DNA of 5,429 bases from Rhodospirillaceae bacterium. GTDB lineage: Bacteria; Pseudomonadota; Alphaproteobacteria; Thalassobaculales; Thalassobaculaceae. Positions 1 to 5,429 of this stretch are shown in pieces (position 1 is the stretch's first letter; each line of letters opens with the position of its first letter). The position numbers and the translations under genes were made by a program. Location of the stretch: assembly GCA_002730675.1 (NCBI GenBank), contig PCAV01000121.1, forward strand, positions 4,081-9,509. Direction: 5' to 3'. The notes under the pieces were generated by a model, which saw only the letters and a list, made by a program, of their open reading frames with translations, was not told the DNA's origin and made no database searches.

Positions 1-633
1 ATTTTTTAAAATATCGTGCGTGAGAATACTTTTATCGTTAAATGCAGCTTCAGATTGCATTCTGCCTGGAAAAGCCAAACACTTTAGTTCAGCACTCATT
101 GCGGCCATTAAACCATCTAGGTTATCTTCTATGGCTATCACTTCGTTAGGCAACAGGCCAAGTTTTTTCAAAGCTAGATTGTAGGCATCTGGTTCTGGTT
201 TTTCAGACTTAACCATCTCCTTGGTGATAACTACGTCAAATTGATCTTGATTAATACACGTAGCAGATAGTATCTCGTGAACATTACTACCAGAAGTCGT
301 TGTAACTAATGCTAATTTCAAGCCTCTCTCTCCCGCAAGATCGATGACTTCAGTTATTCCTGACCGAATAGAAACGCGGTCAGTTGAGAGTAGGTTTTGA
401 AAAATACGCGTCTTAGTGTGATGAATAGACTTAACAGCGACGTCCTCACCTCTCTCAGAAGCATAGCGTTGGATTCGCTTGGCTCCACCAGAAATTTTCA
501 GCATCTCAGTATATTCATTTGAAGACCAAATCCAATTAAGCCCATGCTTTTCAAAAGCCAGATTGAATGATTTCAACTGAAGTGCAGAGGTATCTGCAAT
601 TGTACCGATTGACCCTAAAAATATCGCTTCCAT
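1..633 (-). CDS. HAD-superfamily (CbbY/phosphoglucomutase-like) protein with degenerate motif I, partial
   Basis: The frame stays open for 211 codons from the ATG (complement of 631-633) to the left window edge, so the C-terminus is missing, probably by only a few tens of residues. A good ribosome site (GAAGG, complement of 643-647) sits about 9 nt before the start. The protein has the layout of subfamily I HAD phosphatases with an alpha-helical cap: motif II at about LALVTTTSG (Thr111), motif III KSEKPEPDAY (Lys145) and motif IV IEDNLDG (Glu169, Asp170). Motif I, normally DxDGT with the nucleophile and acid/base aspartates, reads GSIGT at residues 7-11, so both aspartates are replaced (Gly7, Ile9). 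I recall a natural proteobacterial group with FGSIGT at this position, so this is probably a family trait and not decay. It is likely cytoplasmic. Substrate is unknown, and ordinary aspartyl-phosphate catalysis is not expected. It is divergent to the hydrolase gene. Confidence 0.88.
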   Translation of the reverse strand, partial: MEAIFLGSIGTIADTSALQLKSFNLAFEKHGLNWIWSSNEYTEMLKISGGAKRIQRYASERGEDVAVKSIHHTKTRIFQNLLSTDRVSIRSGITEVIDLAGERGLKLALVTTTSGSNVHEILSATCINQDQFDVVITKEMVKSEKPEPDAYNLALKKLGLLPNEVIAIEDNLDGLMAAMSAELKCLAFPGRMQSEAAFNDKSILTHDILKN

Positions 634-707
634 AATAACTAACCTTCATCGATTTTTATCAATACGACGAAGCCCTCTCACTAGATCAATGAAACATCCT
701 CCCGACC

Positions 708-773
708 CACAATACCTCTGCTCACTCACAAAGACATTTATTTGGATCGGGTAATTTGCTACGTCGGTAGCAG
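708..773 (+). repeat. Dispersed degraded coding fragment, copy A
   Basis: By hand alignment this segment matches the reverse complement of 4784-4851 at 44 of 58 positions downstream of a shared CACAATA and a 2-nt gap. It includes an exact 12-base block (CTGCTCACTCAC) and exact blocks TTTATTTGG, ATTTGCTA and GTAGCAG, all at identical spacing. Read in the frame of TGG at 743, it gives CSLTKTFIWIG, then a stop (TAA 752-754), then FATSVAG. This parallels CSLTKVFIWVSSFAMGVAEA in copy B. Conservation at the peptide level plus an internal stop suggests the remnant of a gene. A non-coding dispersed element that happens to be open in one copy is the alternative. Confidence 0.6.
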
Positions 774-819
774 GCAAAATTTTTATTTTTTAGAGTTGCT
801 AGCTTTAAAATGGCAAATT

Positions 820-825
820 GAGGAA
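820..825 (+). promoter_or_regulatory. Ribosome binding site deciding the hydrolase start
   Basis: GAGGAA lies 6 nt before the ATG at 832, close to ideal Shine-Dalgarno spacing. The upstream in-frame TTG at 742 has no such site, and the 30 residues it would add overlap repeat copy A and do not look like part of an alpha/beta hydrolase. The start at 832 is therefore preferred. Confidence 0.75.
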
Positions 826-831
826 AGCATA

Positions 832-1644
832 ATGCAAAGGTTATATCTTGAAACTTGGGAAGCATTTATTAGATGGCATGCTGTAGGATCCAGTGGGGAA
901 CCTGTCATTTACCTTCCAGGGTTAAGTATGAGCTCCGTAAGCAGCTTCCTGCCAGTAGCCGCCCATAACCTGATGATAGGCAAAACAGGAATTATGCTCG
1001 ATTACATCGGTTCAGGAGCCAGCGACCATTCTGACAGCTTTAGTTTTTCTTTAAAAGCACATGCCGAAACAGTCGCTTTTGTATTAGATGAATTAGGGTA
1101 CACTAGCTGCCATTTTGTTGGTCACTCTTTCGGTGGAAGTGTAGCTATACAACTAGCTTTAACTCGCCCTGATTTAGTGAAAAGTTTATTAATAGCTGAA
1201 GGAAATCTACTTCCCGGGGGAGGTCCTGGTAGTAGAAGTATTGCGGCAAACTCGAAGGTTGAATTCGTAAATAAGGTTTTTCCCAAAATGCTCAATCGAA
1301 TTAGGGAAGATTCACTTATAAAAAAAAGCGGTTCAGATGTGTTAGCTTCTTCTTGGTCTATTGCGGATGTTGGCGGAATATATGAAAATGCTATTTCATT
1401 GGTAACTCTCCCTAAAAGATTTGAAAAAGATTTTCTGCTTCTCGATATCCCAAGATGTTTCATGTTTAGTGAAGAAAATTTTCCTGCTGAAGATACAGCT
1501 GGAACAGCCGATATTCCAAATGTAAAACGCTTAGAGAGTTTTGGTGTTCTCGTTGAAATTTTGCCTAAATCAGGCCATGAAATGATGATAAGCAATCCGG
1601 AGGATTTTACAAAAATATTAAGTGATTTCTTAAACACTATTTGA
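832..1644 (+). CDS. Alpha/beta hydrolase-fold protein
   Basis: This is a soluble single-domain alpha/beta hydrolase of 270 residues, the usual size of the family, without a signal peptide and so probably cytoplasmic. Seen in order: the oxyanion-side strand and loop VIYLPGLS (25-32), LDYIGSGASD (56-65) after the next strand, corresponding to the common D-x-x-G-x-G-x-S turn, and the nucleophile elbow GHSFGGS (97-103) with Ser99 as catalytic serine. The catalytic histidine is in KSGHEMM (His249) before the last helix. The acid is not obvious: the loop after strand IPRCFMF carries SEEN (Glu214/Glu215), and an aspartate follows a little later. A cap region lies around residues 120-200. The family covers esterases, peptidases, dehalogenases and C-C hydrolases, and nothing here identifies the substrate. 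It is divergent to the HAD-like gene, and the next gene starts 79 bp downstream on the same strand. Confidence 0.9.
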   Translation: MQRLYLETWEAFIRWHAVGSSGEPVIYLPGLSMSSVSSFLPVAAHNLMIGKTGIMLDYIGSGASDHSDSFSFSLKAHAETVAFVLDELGYTSCHFVGHSFGGSVAIQLALTRPDLVKSLLIAEGNLLPGGGPGSRSIAANSKVEFVNKVFPKMLNRIREDSLIKKSGSDVLASSWSIADVGGIYENAISLVTLPKRFEKDFLLLDIPRCFMFSEENFPAEDTAGTADIPNVKRLESFGVLVEILPKSGHEMMISNPEDFTKILSDFLNTI

Positions 1645-1723
1645 ATTTATATTATATATATTTTTTAGCCAGAATTTATTAAAAAAGAAATTAGACAGAA
1701 ATGGAAAACGGATAACTAATAAA

Positions 1724-3994
1724 ATGTTTAGACAAACTGCCGTCTCACTCATGATAGCTCTCTTTCAAATACTTTTTTCATCTACAGCTTGGGCTAGCGA
1801 ATTTAATGTATCCTTTGATAAAGAGAAAAACATAATAATCATTTCAGCGGGTAAAGAAGAAATCGAAATACGACCTGTAAATGATGATTGTGAAATAATT
1901 GATGAAGGCAATAATTATGGTTTCAAAAATTGCCAGATTAAAATTGGCGAGCTCTCTATGTCTAAAGTTTCTGCCGAAATTGGTGCGGAGGGTGCTGGCT
2001 TCAGCCTTGATGGTGGTTTCGATATCGCTAGTGATTTTAAGCTAAAAGCAGGTAGTTTACAGCTAGCCTTGATGACTGGTGAAAAACTTCGTGACGTAGT
2101 AGAACTGCCGGAGTTTATAGGGAAGTTAGATGATGAAGCTATTTACCTATTCACTGATGTCAGTACTTCGATAAATTTAGTGATTGACGGCAATGTAATT
2201 TCACTACCGTCGCCAGCTAGTGTCAGCGCATCGCTTCTGCTGGACACAACGGGTGAGCTATTTTTCTACAGTGGGCCTATACCCAGCCCAACCATGATCG
2301 CTGATGGAGCAAATAAATTTCTAAAATCTGCATCAGCAAGTGCCGACAAAGATAAGAGTATGCTTTCAGGTTCGTTCGGCTACTCAATAAAGCCTAAGTT
2401 CAAATACAGCAGTTCCTTCCCAGTTTATACTTCAAGTAAGAAAGAGCCAGAAGAAGAAAAATTTAATGCAAACGTTGTTATGATAGGTGAGTTTGAGCTT
2501 GCAGACTTTGCGTCGATTGAAGGCAACTTATTCCTAGATGTCAAAAAAGGTAAGCTAGGCATAAACGCGGGGGCAAGTGTTGGTTTCGATATGTTTGGAG
2601 CAGGAGTTTCGTTAGACGTTGCTGAAGGTACTTTTATTGTGGACGGCAAAGGCGTGAGATTTGGTTTGGGGTCTAGCCCATCTGACGGATTGCCGAAATA
2701 TATTTCACAATTTGCAGCGCCAATGTTAAAAGCAAATGCCAGCGCTTATGGACTCGCAAAATCCAACTCTGATTTCTTAATCCAAATTGACGTTGAGGAT
2801 GTATCAGCCTCCGGCGTAGACTCAATTGACGGAAGCTTTAAAATAGCACCAAGCGGACTCGATGTAGGTGCAAAATTTAAGCTTGATGGGGTTGGAAAAG
2901 TAAAAGTTTCTGGCGAAATAACAAATTCTGAATGCGCGCTAACTGCCGAGAAAATAAAAATCTTCAATTTGTTTACTATAAAAGATGCACGCATCGAATT
3001 CTGCAAAATGGCAAAGGAAGGTGCTTACGCCTTCGCAGGCGAACTTAAGGTATTAGGCATTCCGGCCAAGGTAAACGGATTGGCTGATGCGGCAGATTCA
3101 GCGGCCTCGGTTTTGTCTAAAGATGTGAAATTTAGTGACGATTTTGAAGTTAAGAAAAAATTTGGTGTTGGAGGCTCAGGGATTGCAGGAGGCTATGTAA
3201 AATTAACTGCGAGTGGTGACGTGGACGTCCTTATGAATGCTGCATCTGGCAAGTTAAGCTCTGATGTAGGATTAGAGGCGAAAGCTAAATTTTGTGGAAA
3301 AGTAAAAATCGCAGGCTTCAAACGAAAAAAATGCAGCTCCACGAAGTCAGGTATTTCTAATTCGTTCGATGTCGAAGTTGGATGCTTTACATTCGATGCT
3401 GAGAAAAAAATACTTGGTCAAAAATTTAAGATTGATGCTGGAAAAGTATGTCCGTTCCCCGCTGTAAATGAAGACAAATCAACTTATGAAGAAGATGATC
3501 TTGAAAGTGATGGTGACCAACTTGATGAAGATGACTTGGGGGTAGTTGTGGCCCTTCGCGATCATGATGGCGAATATGTGTCGTGGACAGATGATCTCAT
3601 GTTGACGACAACAAAAGACTTAGGCGACACCACTTACTTCACACTACTTAACAAAGACGGTAGCGAATGCCCAAAAGATGGCACTAAAATCGCTGTACAA
3701 CTTGGAGATGGTACAGATGAAGATCTTGAAAATTATTGGCGTGTGAAAAAAGATAAATCATCCGCGTTGAATGCAGAAAGTGGAGATGAGGATAGCGGAA
3801 CAAAGGCCAAAAAACGGTTCATCATCTATGCCGTGGACATGGCTAATGAATGTCTAAGTGATGGCGATACGATACGGCTAAAAAACAAAGAATATGGGAG
3901 ATGGGTTAGCTCAGCAAGTAAACCGCTAGTAGCCTATAATTCATCAGGAGGCGATGATAAGATTTTCACCGTAGTTTTTGAGCCCAAAGAGTAA
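1724..3994 (+). CDS. Large secreted protein with C-terminal beta-trefoil domain
   Basis: The 756-residue product begins with a Sec signal peptide (hydrophobic core about 6-20, likely cleavage after AWA at 24). Residues 25-580 form a body of alternating polar and hydrophobic beta strands rich in Gly, Asp and Lys, with internal echoes such as GAGFSLDGGFD (90-100) and GAGVSLDVAEGTF (292-304). I recognise no family for it. Residues 582-604 are an acidic linker (11 of the 17 residues at 588-604 are Asp or Glu). From about 607 to 756 there are three repeats of the type hydrophobic-R-x-G-x-Y/W-V...F, beginning VVVALRDHDGEYVSW and ending with GRWVSS...KIFTVVF, which fits a fascin-like beta-trefoil. 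Ten cysteines lie in the mature chain (56, 70, 404, 427, 524, 537, 554, 576, 649, 710), spaced as if in disulfide pairs. The ribosome site is weak (GGA 11 nt before the ATG), but the signal peptide supports this start. There is no autotransporter barrel or lipobox. Trefoils of this type often bind glycans or protein ligands; an adhesin, effector or toxin role is possible but not shown. Confidence 0.85.
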   Translation: MFRQTAVSLMIALFQILFSSTAWASEFNVSFDKEKNIIIISAGKEEIEIRPVNDDCEIIDEGNNYGFKNCQIKIGELSMSKVSAEIGAEGAGFSLDGGFDIASDFKLKAGSLQLALMTGEKLRDVVELPEFIGKLDDEAIYLFTDVSTSINLVIDGNVISLPSPASVSASLLLDTTGELFFYSGPIPSPTMIADGANKFLKSASASADKDKSMLSGSFGYSIKPKFKYSSSFPVYTSSKKEPEEEKFNANVVMIGEFELADFASIEGNLFLDVKKGKLGINAGASVGFDMFGAGVSLDVAEGTFIVDGKGVRFGLGSSPSDGLPKYISQFAAPMLKANASAYGLAKSNSDFLIQIDVEDVSASGVDSIDGSFKIAPSGLDVGAKFKLDGVGKVKVSGEITNSECALTAEKIKIFNLFTIKDARIEFCKMAKEGAYAFAGELKVLGIPAKVNGLADAADSAASVLSKDVKFSDDFEVKKKFGVGGSGIAGGYVKLTASGDVDVLMNAASGKLSSDVGLEAKAKFCGKVKIAGFKRKKCSSTKSGISNSFDVEVGCFTFDAEKKILGQKFKIDAGKVCPFPAVNEDKSTYEEDDLESDGDQLDEDDLGVVVALRDHDGEYVSWTDDLMLTTTKDLGDTTYFTLLNKDGSECPKDGTKIAVQLGDGTDEDLENYWRVKKDKSSALNAESGDEDSGTKAKKRFIIYAVDMANECLSDGDTIRLKNKEYGRWVSSASKPLVAYNSSGGDDKIFTVVFEPKE
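3585..3994 (+). repeat. Inverted repeat, left arm (trefoil module copy 1)
   Basis: This is the last 410 bp of the 756-residue protein gene, stop included. It aligns end to end with the reverse complement of 5017-5429. I count about 40 substitutions and one 3-base insertion in the right arm, so roughly 90% nucleotide identity. The alignment starts at the right window edge, so the true repeat may extend further upstream into the trefoil or beyond. It ends abruptly at the stop codons; the sequences beyond the two stops do not resemble each other. Confidence 0.95.
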
Positions 3995-4065
3995 AGAATG
4001 CAGGGACAAATATGATCTTCTAGATATTTGGATAGAAAGACATGGAAAGAGGCACGCATTAAGCC

Positions 4066-4091
4066 CTACACTCGTAGCAAATACTCCGATC
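4066..4091 (-). repeat. Dispersed degraded coding fragment, copy C (short)
   Basis: On the minus strand, GATCGG, a 3-base gap, ATTTGCTACG, a 3-base gap and GTAG repeat copy A at the same spacing (20 of 26 positions). The minus-strand peptide in the matching frame is IGVFATSVG, compared with IG-stop-FATSVAG in copy A and a related FAMGVAEA in copy B. The match is short. I estimate that similarity this good would arise by chance only rarely in a window of this size, but it is not excluded. Confidence 0.4.
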
Positions 4092-4236
4092 TTAAAAAAC
4101 AAGGTACATTCTGCGCCAAAAGAATTTTAAAGACAAAAAGTATTTATTATGCTTTAGTTATTTTGCTAATAGCTAGGAGTTCTTGAAAATACTAAGCGCC
4201 CTATTTTCTAAAACGGCTGGCTCCTTAACTATCACA

Positions 4237-4293
4237 ATGAAAGAATTCTGTATGCGCTTGGGTCCTATATGCTTCACACCTTTCGGATGGTAA
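4237..4293 (+). CDS. Possible 18-codon leader ORF upstream of the small secreted protein
   Basis: An ATG at 4237 opens an 18-codon frame (MKEFCMRLGPICFTPFGW) that stops at TAA 4291-4293, three bases before the next start. The same frame is open back to a TAG at 4174-4176, and a TTG at 4183 follows an AGGAG at 4175-4179, although that spacing is too short for ideal initiation. Stop-to-start spacing of 3 nt would allow translational coupling. Nothing else shows that it is expressed, and a chance frame is at least as likely. Confidence 0.22.
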   Translation: MKEFCMRLGPICFTPFGW

Positions 4294-4296
4294 GAC

Positions 4297-4722
4297 ATGA
4301 AAAATAACAAATTAATTAAACGATTTTCTTTGTTGGCGATCAGCTTTTTTTGTTTGACTGCAACGCATGTCGCTGCTCAAGATTTTGTTAAAGTTAAAAA
4401 CCAAAGCAAATATGGCGTAGTCGTGAGGCTTGATGTTAAAGGATTTGATCCGATCTCAGAGTGCATGCGTAAAGGCGATAGTTTTACATTTAACTTAAAT
4501 GAGGCCGGGGTGAAGGCTGGTTCCTCTTATAGCGTACAGTACGAAGCCGACTACGATTGCCCTATTAAGAAAGAACTTAAATGGTACCCCCCAAATTGGT
4601 GTAGAAAACGAAAAGATGGCGCAGCAACAGATAAATATAGCTGGCAGCGGACTACAAGCACGGGCACAAAGAAATTTGTAATAAGAAACGATGGAGATGC
4701 ACTACGATGCGCTGTACAATGA
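4297..4722 (+). CDS. Small secreted four-cysteine protein, family not recognised
   Basis: The product has 141 residues. A lysine-rich n-region (MKNNKLIKR), a hydrophobic core at about 10-23 and a VAA-Q junction (cleavage after 27) form a good Sec signal peptide, leaving a mature chain of about 114 residues. The mature part has exactly four cysteines (56, 88, 102, 138), enough for two disulfides. It alternates beta-strand-like segments (DFVKVKNQSKYGVVVRLDVK, SYSVQYEADY, KKFVIRND) with a basic, tryptophan-containing loop (WYPPNWCRKRKDG, 96-108), suggesting a small beta-sandwich. I cannot assign a family; the strand pattern is vaguely like small aegerolysin- or Ig-like exported folds, but no diagnostic motif is present. 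The start is preceded by a weak GGATGG about 6 nt away. It lies between the two inverted trefoil modules, so a shared role with the trefoil proteins is possible but unproven. Confidence 0.82.
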   Translation: MKNNKLIKRFSLLAISFFCLTATHVAAQDFVKVKNQSKYGVVVRLDVKGFDPISECMRKGDSFTFNLNEAGVKAGSSYSVQYEADYDCPIKKELKWYPPNWCRKRKDGAATDKYSWQRTTSTGTKKFVIRNDGDALRCAVQ

Positions 4723-5016
4723 AGTAAAACTAGTAGTTTCGATTAAGGAATCCGCGTCAGCACCATGACCAGCATTGCGGCTTCTGCTACACCCATAGCA
4801 AATGAGCTAACCCAAATAAACACCTTAGTGAGTGAGCAGGGGTATATTGTGAGTTGGGGTGGGGGTCAAAACCTTAGCCCGCTTTACTTGCTAGTTATAT
4901 CGCTCTCACATTTCCCGAGTAAGGTGCGCAAAGTACTACAATTTTCTACTCGAAGTTATGATGATAAGATGAATAAAAGATATTTACGGTAAGCGTCGCT
5001 GTTTACCTACGAAAAG
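4723..5016. other. 294-bp spacer between convergent genes
   Basis: The plus-strand small secreted gene and the minus-strand trefoil gene converge on this spacer. It contains degraded fragment copy B (4784-4851, minus). In the matching minus-strand frame the coding-like similarity continues into a hydrophobic tail (MLVMVLTRIP) and a stop near 4744-4746. A G-rich run lies at 4853-4866. A 75-codon plus frame (4765-4992) crosses the region but has no ribosome site and lies over the repeat, so I do not call it. No strong terminator is visible on either strand. Confidence 0.55.
4784..4851 (-). repeat. Dispersed degraded coding fragment, copy B
   Basis: This is the inverted counterpart of 708-773 (about 76% over 58 aligned bases plus a shared CACAATA). 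On the minus strand the frame reads CSLTKVFIWVSSFAMGVAEA and continues past the repeat through AMLVMVLTRIP to a TAA near 4744-4746. That gives a hydrophobic, membrane-helix-like C-terminus with no start of its own nearby. Unlike copy A it has no internal stop here. It could be the 3' remnant of a small membrane protein gene, with copies A and C as worse-preserved relatives. Confidence 0.6.
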
Positions 5017-5429
5017 CTATTCTCCCTCAGGCTCAAAAACTACGGTGAAAACCTTATCATCGCCTCCTGATGAATTATAGGCCTCTAGCATTTCACCTGC
5101 TGAGCTAACCCATCTCTTATATTCTTTGTTTCTTAGCCGTATCGTATCGCCATCACTTAGACATTCATTAGCCATGTCCTCTTCATATATGATGAACCGC
5201 TTTTTGGCCTTTGTTCCGCCATCCTCATCTCCACTTGCTGCATTCAACGCTGATGATTTGTCTTTTTTCACACGCCAATAATTTTCACCTTCATAGTTCA
5301 CTCCATCACCAAGTTGTACAGCGATTTTAGTGCCATCTTTTGGGCATTTACTACCGTCTTTGTTAAGAAGTGTGAAGTAAGTGGTGTCGCCTAATTCTTT
5401 TGTTGTCGTCAACATGAGATCATCTGTCC
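5017..5429 (-). CDS. Second trefoil-ended protein, C-terminal part only (open at window edge)
   Basis: On the minus strand, 136 codons plus stop run in from the right edge. The visible protein is the C-terminal trefoil part of a paralogue of the gene at 1724-3994. About 117 of 136 positions are identical by hand count, with one extra glycine near the end (FEPEGE versus FEPKE). The similarity already covers the residues at the edge (TDDLM), so the ATG at 5413-5415 is an internal methionine and not the start. Both trefoil cysteines (SKCPKDG, NECLSDGD) are kept. Whether the upstream part resembles the 1724-3994 body, carries a different N-terminal domain, or is a silent cassette cannot be seen. 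The stop is TAG, against TAA in the other copy. Confidence 0.85.
   Translation of the reverse strand, partial: TDDLMLTTTKELGDTTYFTLLNKDGSKCPKDGTKIAVQLGDGVNYEGENYWRVKKDKSSALNAASGDEDGGTKAKKRFIIYEEDMANECLSDGDTIRLRNKEYKRWVSSAGEMLEAYNSSGGDDKVFTVVFEPEGE
5017..5429 (-). repeat. Inverted repeat, right arm (trefoil module copy 2)
   Basis: This is the reverse-complement partner of 3585-3994, separated from it by 1,022 bp that hold one gene. The first 33 bases of the alignment (from the window edge inward) are identical. Differences concentrate in a few patches, corresponding to residues 664-668, 703-704, 725 and 732-736 of copy 1, while long tracts between them are identical or nearly so. Confidence 0.95.

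Larger units (their letters stand above)
634..831. other. Divergent intergenic region between HAD-like gene and hydrolase
   Basis: This 198 bp gap must hold the start signals of two divergent genes. The HAD-side ribosome site (complement of 643-647) and the hydrolase-side site GAGGAA (820-825) are clear. I see no convincing sigma70 promoter pair for either gene. Much of the middle is occupied by degraded fragment A (708-773), described separately. The hydrolase frame can be extended back to a TTG at 742, but no ribosome site precedes that codon. Confidence 0.6.
3995..4296. other. 302-bp spacer without a confident gene
   Basis: No clear gene and no hairpin plus T-tract terminator are visible behind the trefoil gene. 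Three things can be seen. One plus frame is open over 3975-4130 (51 codons, including LLDIWIERHGKRHALSP) but has no credible start. Degraded fragment copy C lies on the minus strand at 4066-4091. A short plus-strand frame ends at 4293, just before the next gene. A weak promoter-like pair, TTGAAA (4183-4188) and TCTAAA (4207-4212) with an 18-nt spacer, could serve the gene at 4297. Confidence 0.55.

Noticed and set aside
742..831. N-terminal extension of the hydrolase from TTG at 742
   Set aside because: No ribosome site precedes 742, the added residues do not resemble the family, and they overlap repeat copy A. The ATG at 832 has a well-spaced GAGGAA.
1122..1637. 171-codon minus-strand frame opposite the hydrolase gene
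   Set aside because: It lies wholly antisense to a gene with clear catalytic motifs and shows no recognisable domain of its own.
2425..3006. Two minus-strand frames (74 and 86 codons) inside the large secreted gene
   Set aside because: They are antisense to a strongly supported coding region, of low complexity (Ser/Pro/Thr-rich) and without start signals.
3975..4130. 51-codon open stretch after the large gene (contains LLDIWIERHGKRHALSP), briefly considered as a recombinase remnant
   Set aside because: It has no start codon with a ribosome site, overlaps the preceding gene end, and the resemblance to tyrosine-recombinase N-terminal domains is too loose.
4726..4739. Small inverted repeat AAACT-AGT-AGTTT after the small secreted gene
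   Set aside because: A five-pair AT-rich stem without a T-tract is expected by chance in sequence of this composition.
4838..4866. G-rich stretch as a quadruplex
   Set aside because: Only three G-runs of sufficient length are present, short of the four needed for a canonical intramolecular quadruplex.
4765..4992. 75-codon plus-strand frame in the convergent spacer
   Set aside because: There is no ribosome site, the composition is not protein-like, and it runs antisense over repeat copy B, whose minus-strand frame looks more coding.
4988..5007. Hairpin GGTAA...TTACC just beyond the trefoil-2 stop, as a terminator
   Set aside because: On the minus strand only five contiguous pairs form and no immediate T-tract follows, so it is too weak to call.
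4723..5016. Integron attC site or cassette boundary
   Set aside because: I found no paired core sites of the RYYYAAC/GTTRRRY type flanking a palindrome, and the genes are not uniformly oriented.

Overview
The window reads as an accessory stretch of a moderately AT-rich bacterial chromosome. Two genes encode proteins with classical Sec signal peptides and even numbers of cysteines, which suggests export to an oxidising compartment and so probably a Gram-negative host. The variant HAD protein at the left edge resembles, from memory, a group I associate with (often marine) Proteobacteria. No marker in the window fixes the lineage.

Left part (1-1644): a HAD/CbbY-like phosphatase homologue runs off the left edge on the minus strand. 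It has lost both aspartates of the catalytic first motif. Divergent to it is a soluble alpha/beta hydrolase of 270 residues with an intact serine nucleophile elbow (start chosen at 832). The gap between them holds the first of three related degraded fragments (A, 708-773).

Middle part (1724-3994): a 756-residue secreted protein consists of a signal peptide, a long glycine/aspartate/lysine-rich beta-strand body with regularly paired cysteines, a strongly acidic linker and a C-terminal domain of about 150 residues that looks like a fascin-type beta-trefoil.

Right part (3995-5429): a small secreted four-cysteine protein (4297-4722) lies between two gene-poor spacers. At the right edge, on the minus strand, a second gene ends in a near-copy of the same trefoil (5017-5429, still open at the edge). 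The two trefoil modules form an inverted repeat of about 410 bp at roughly 90% nucleotide identity by hand alignment, bracketing the four-cysteine gene. Their differences are clustered and mostly change amino acids. Two more copies of the degraded fragment (B, 4784-4851; C, 4066-4091, both minus) lie in the spacers.

The most interesting reading is a locus of modular exported proteins in which a trefoil domain has been duplicated in inverted orientation. It could be exchanged, converted or inverted by homologous recombination. The architecture is seen directly; the recombination and any function such as adhesin, toxin or glycan binder are inference.
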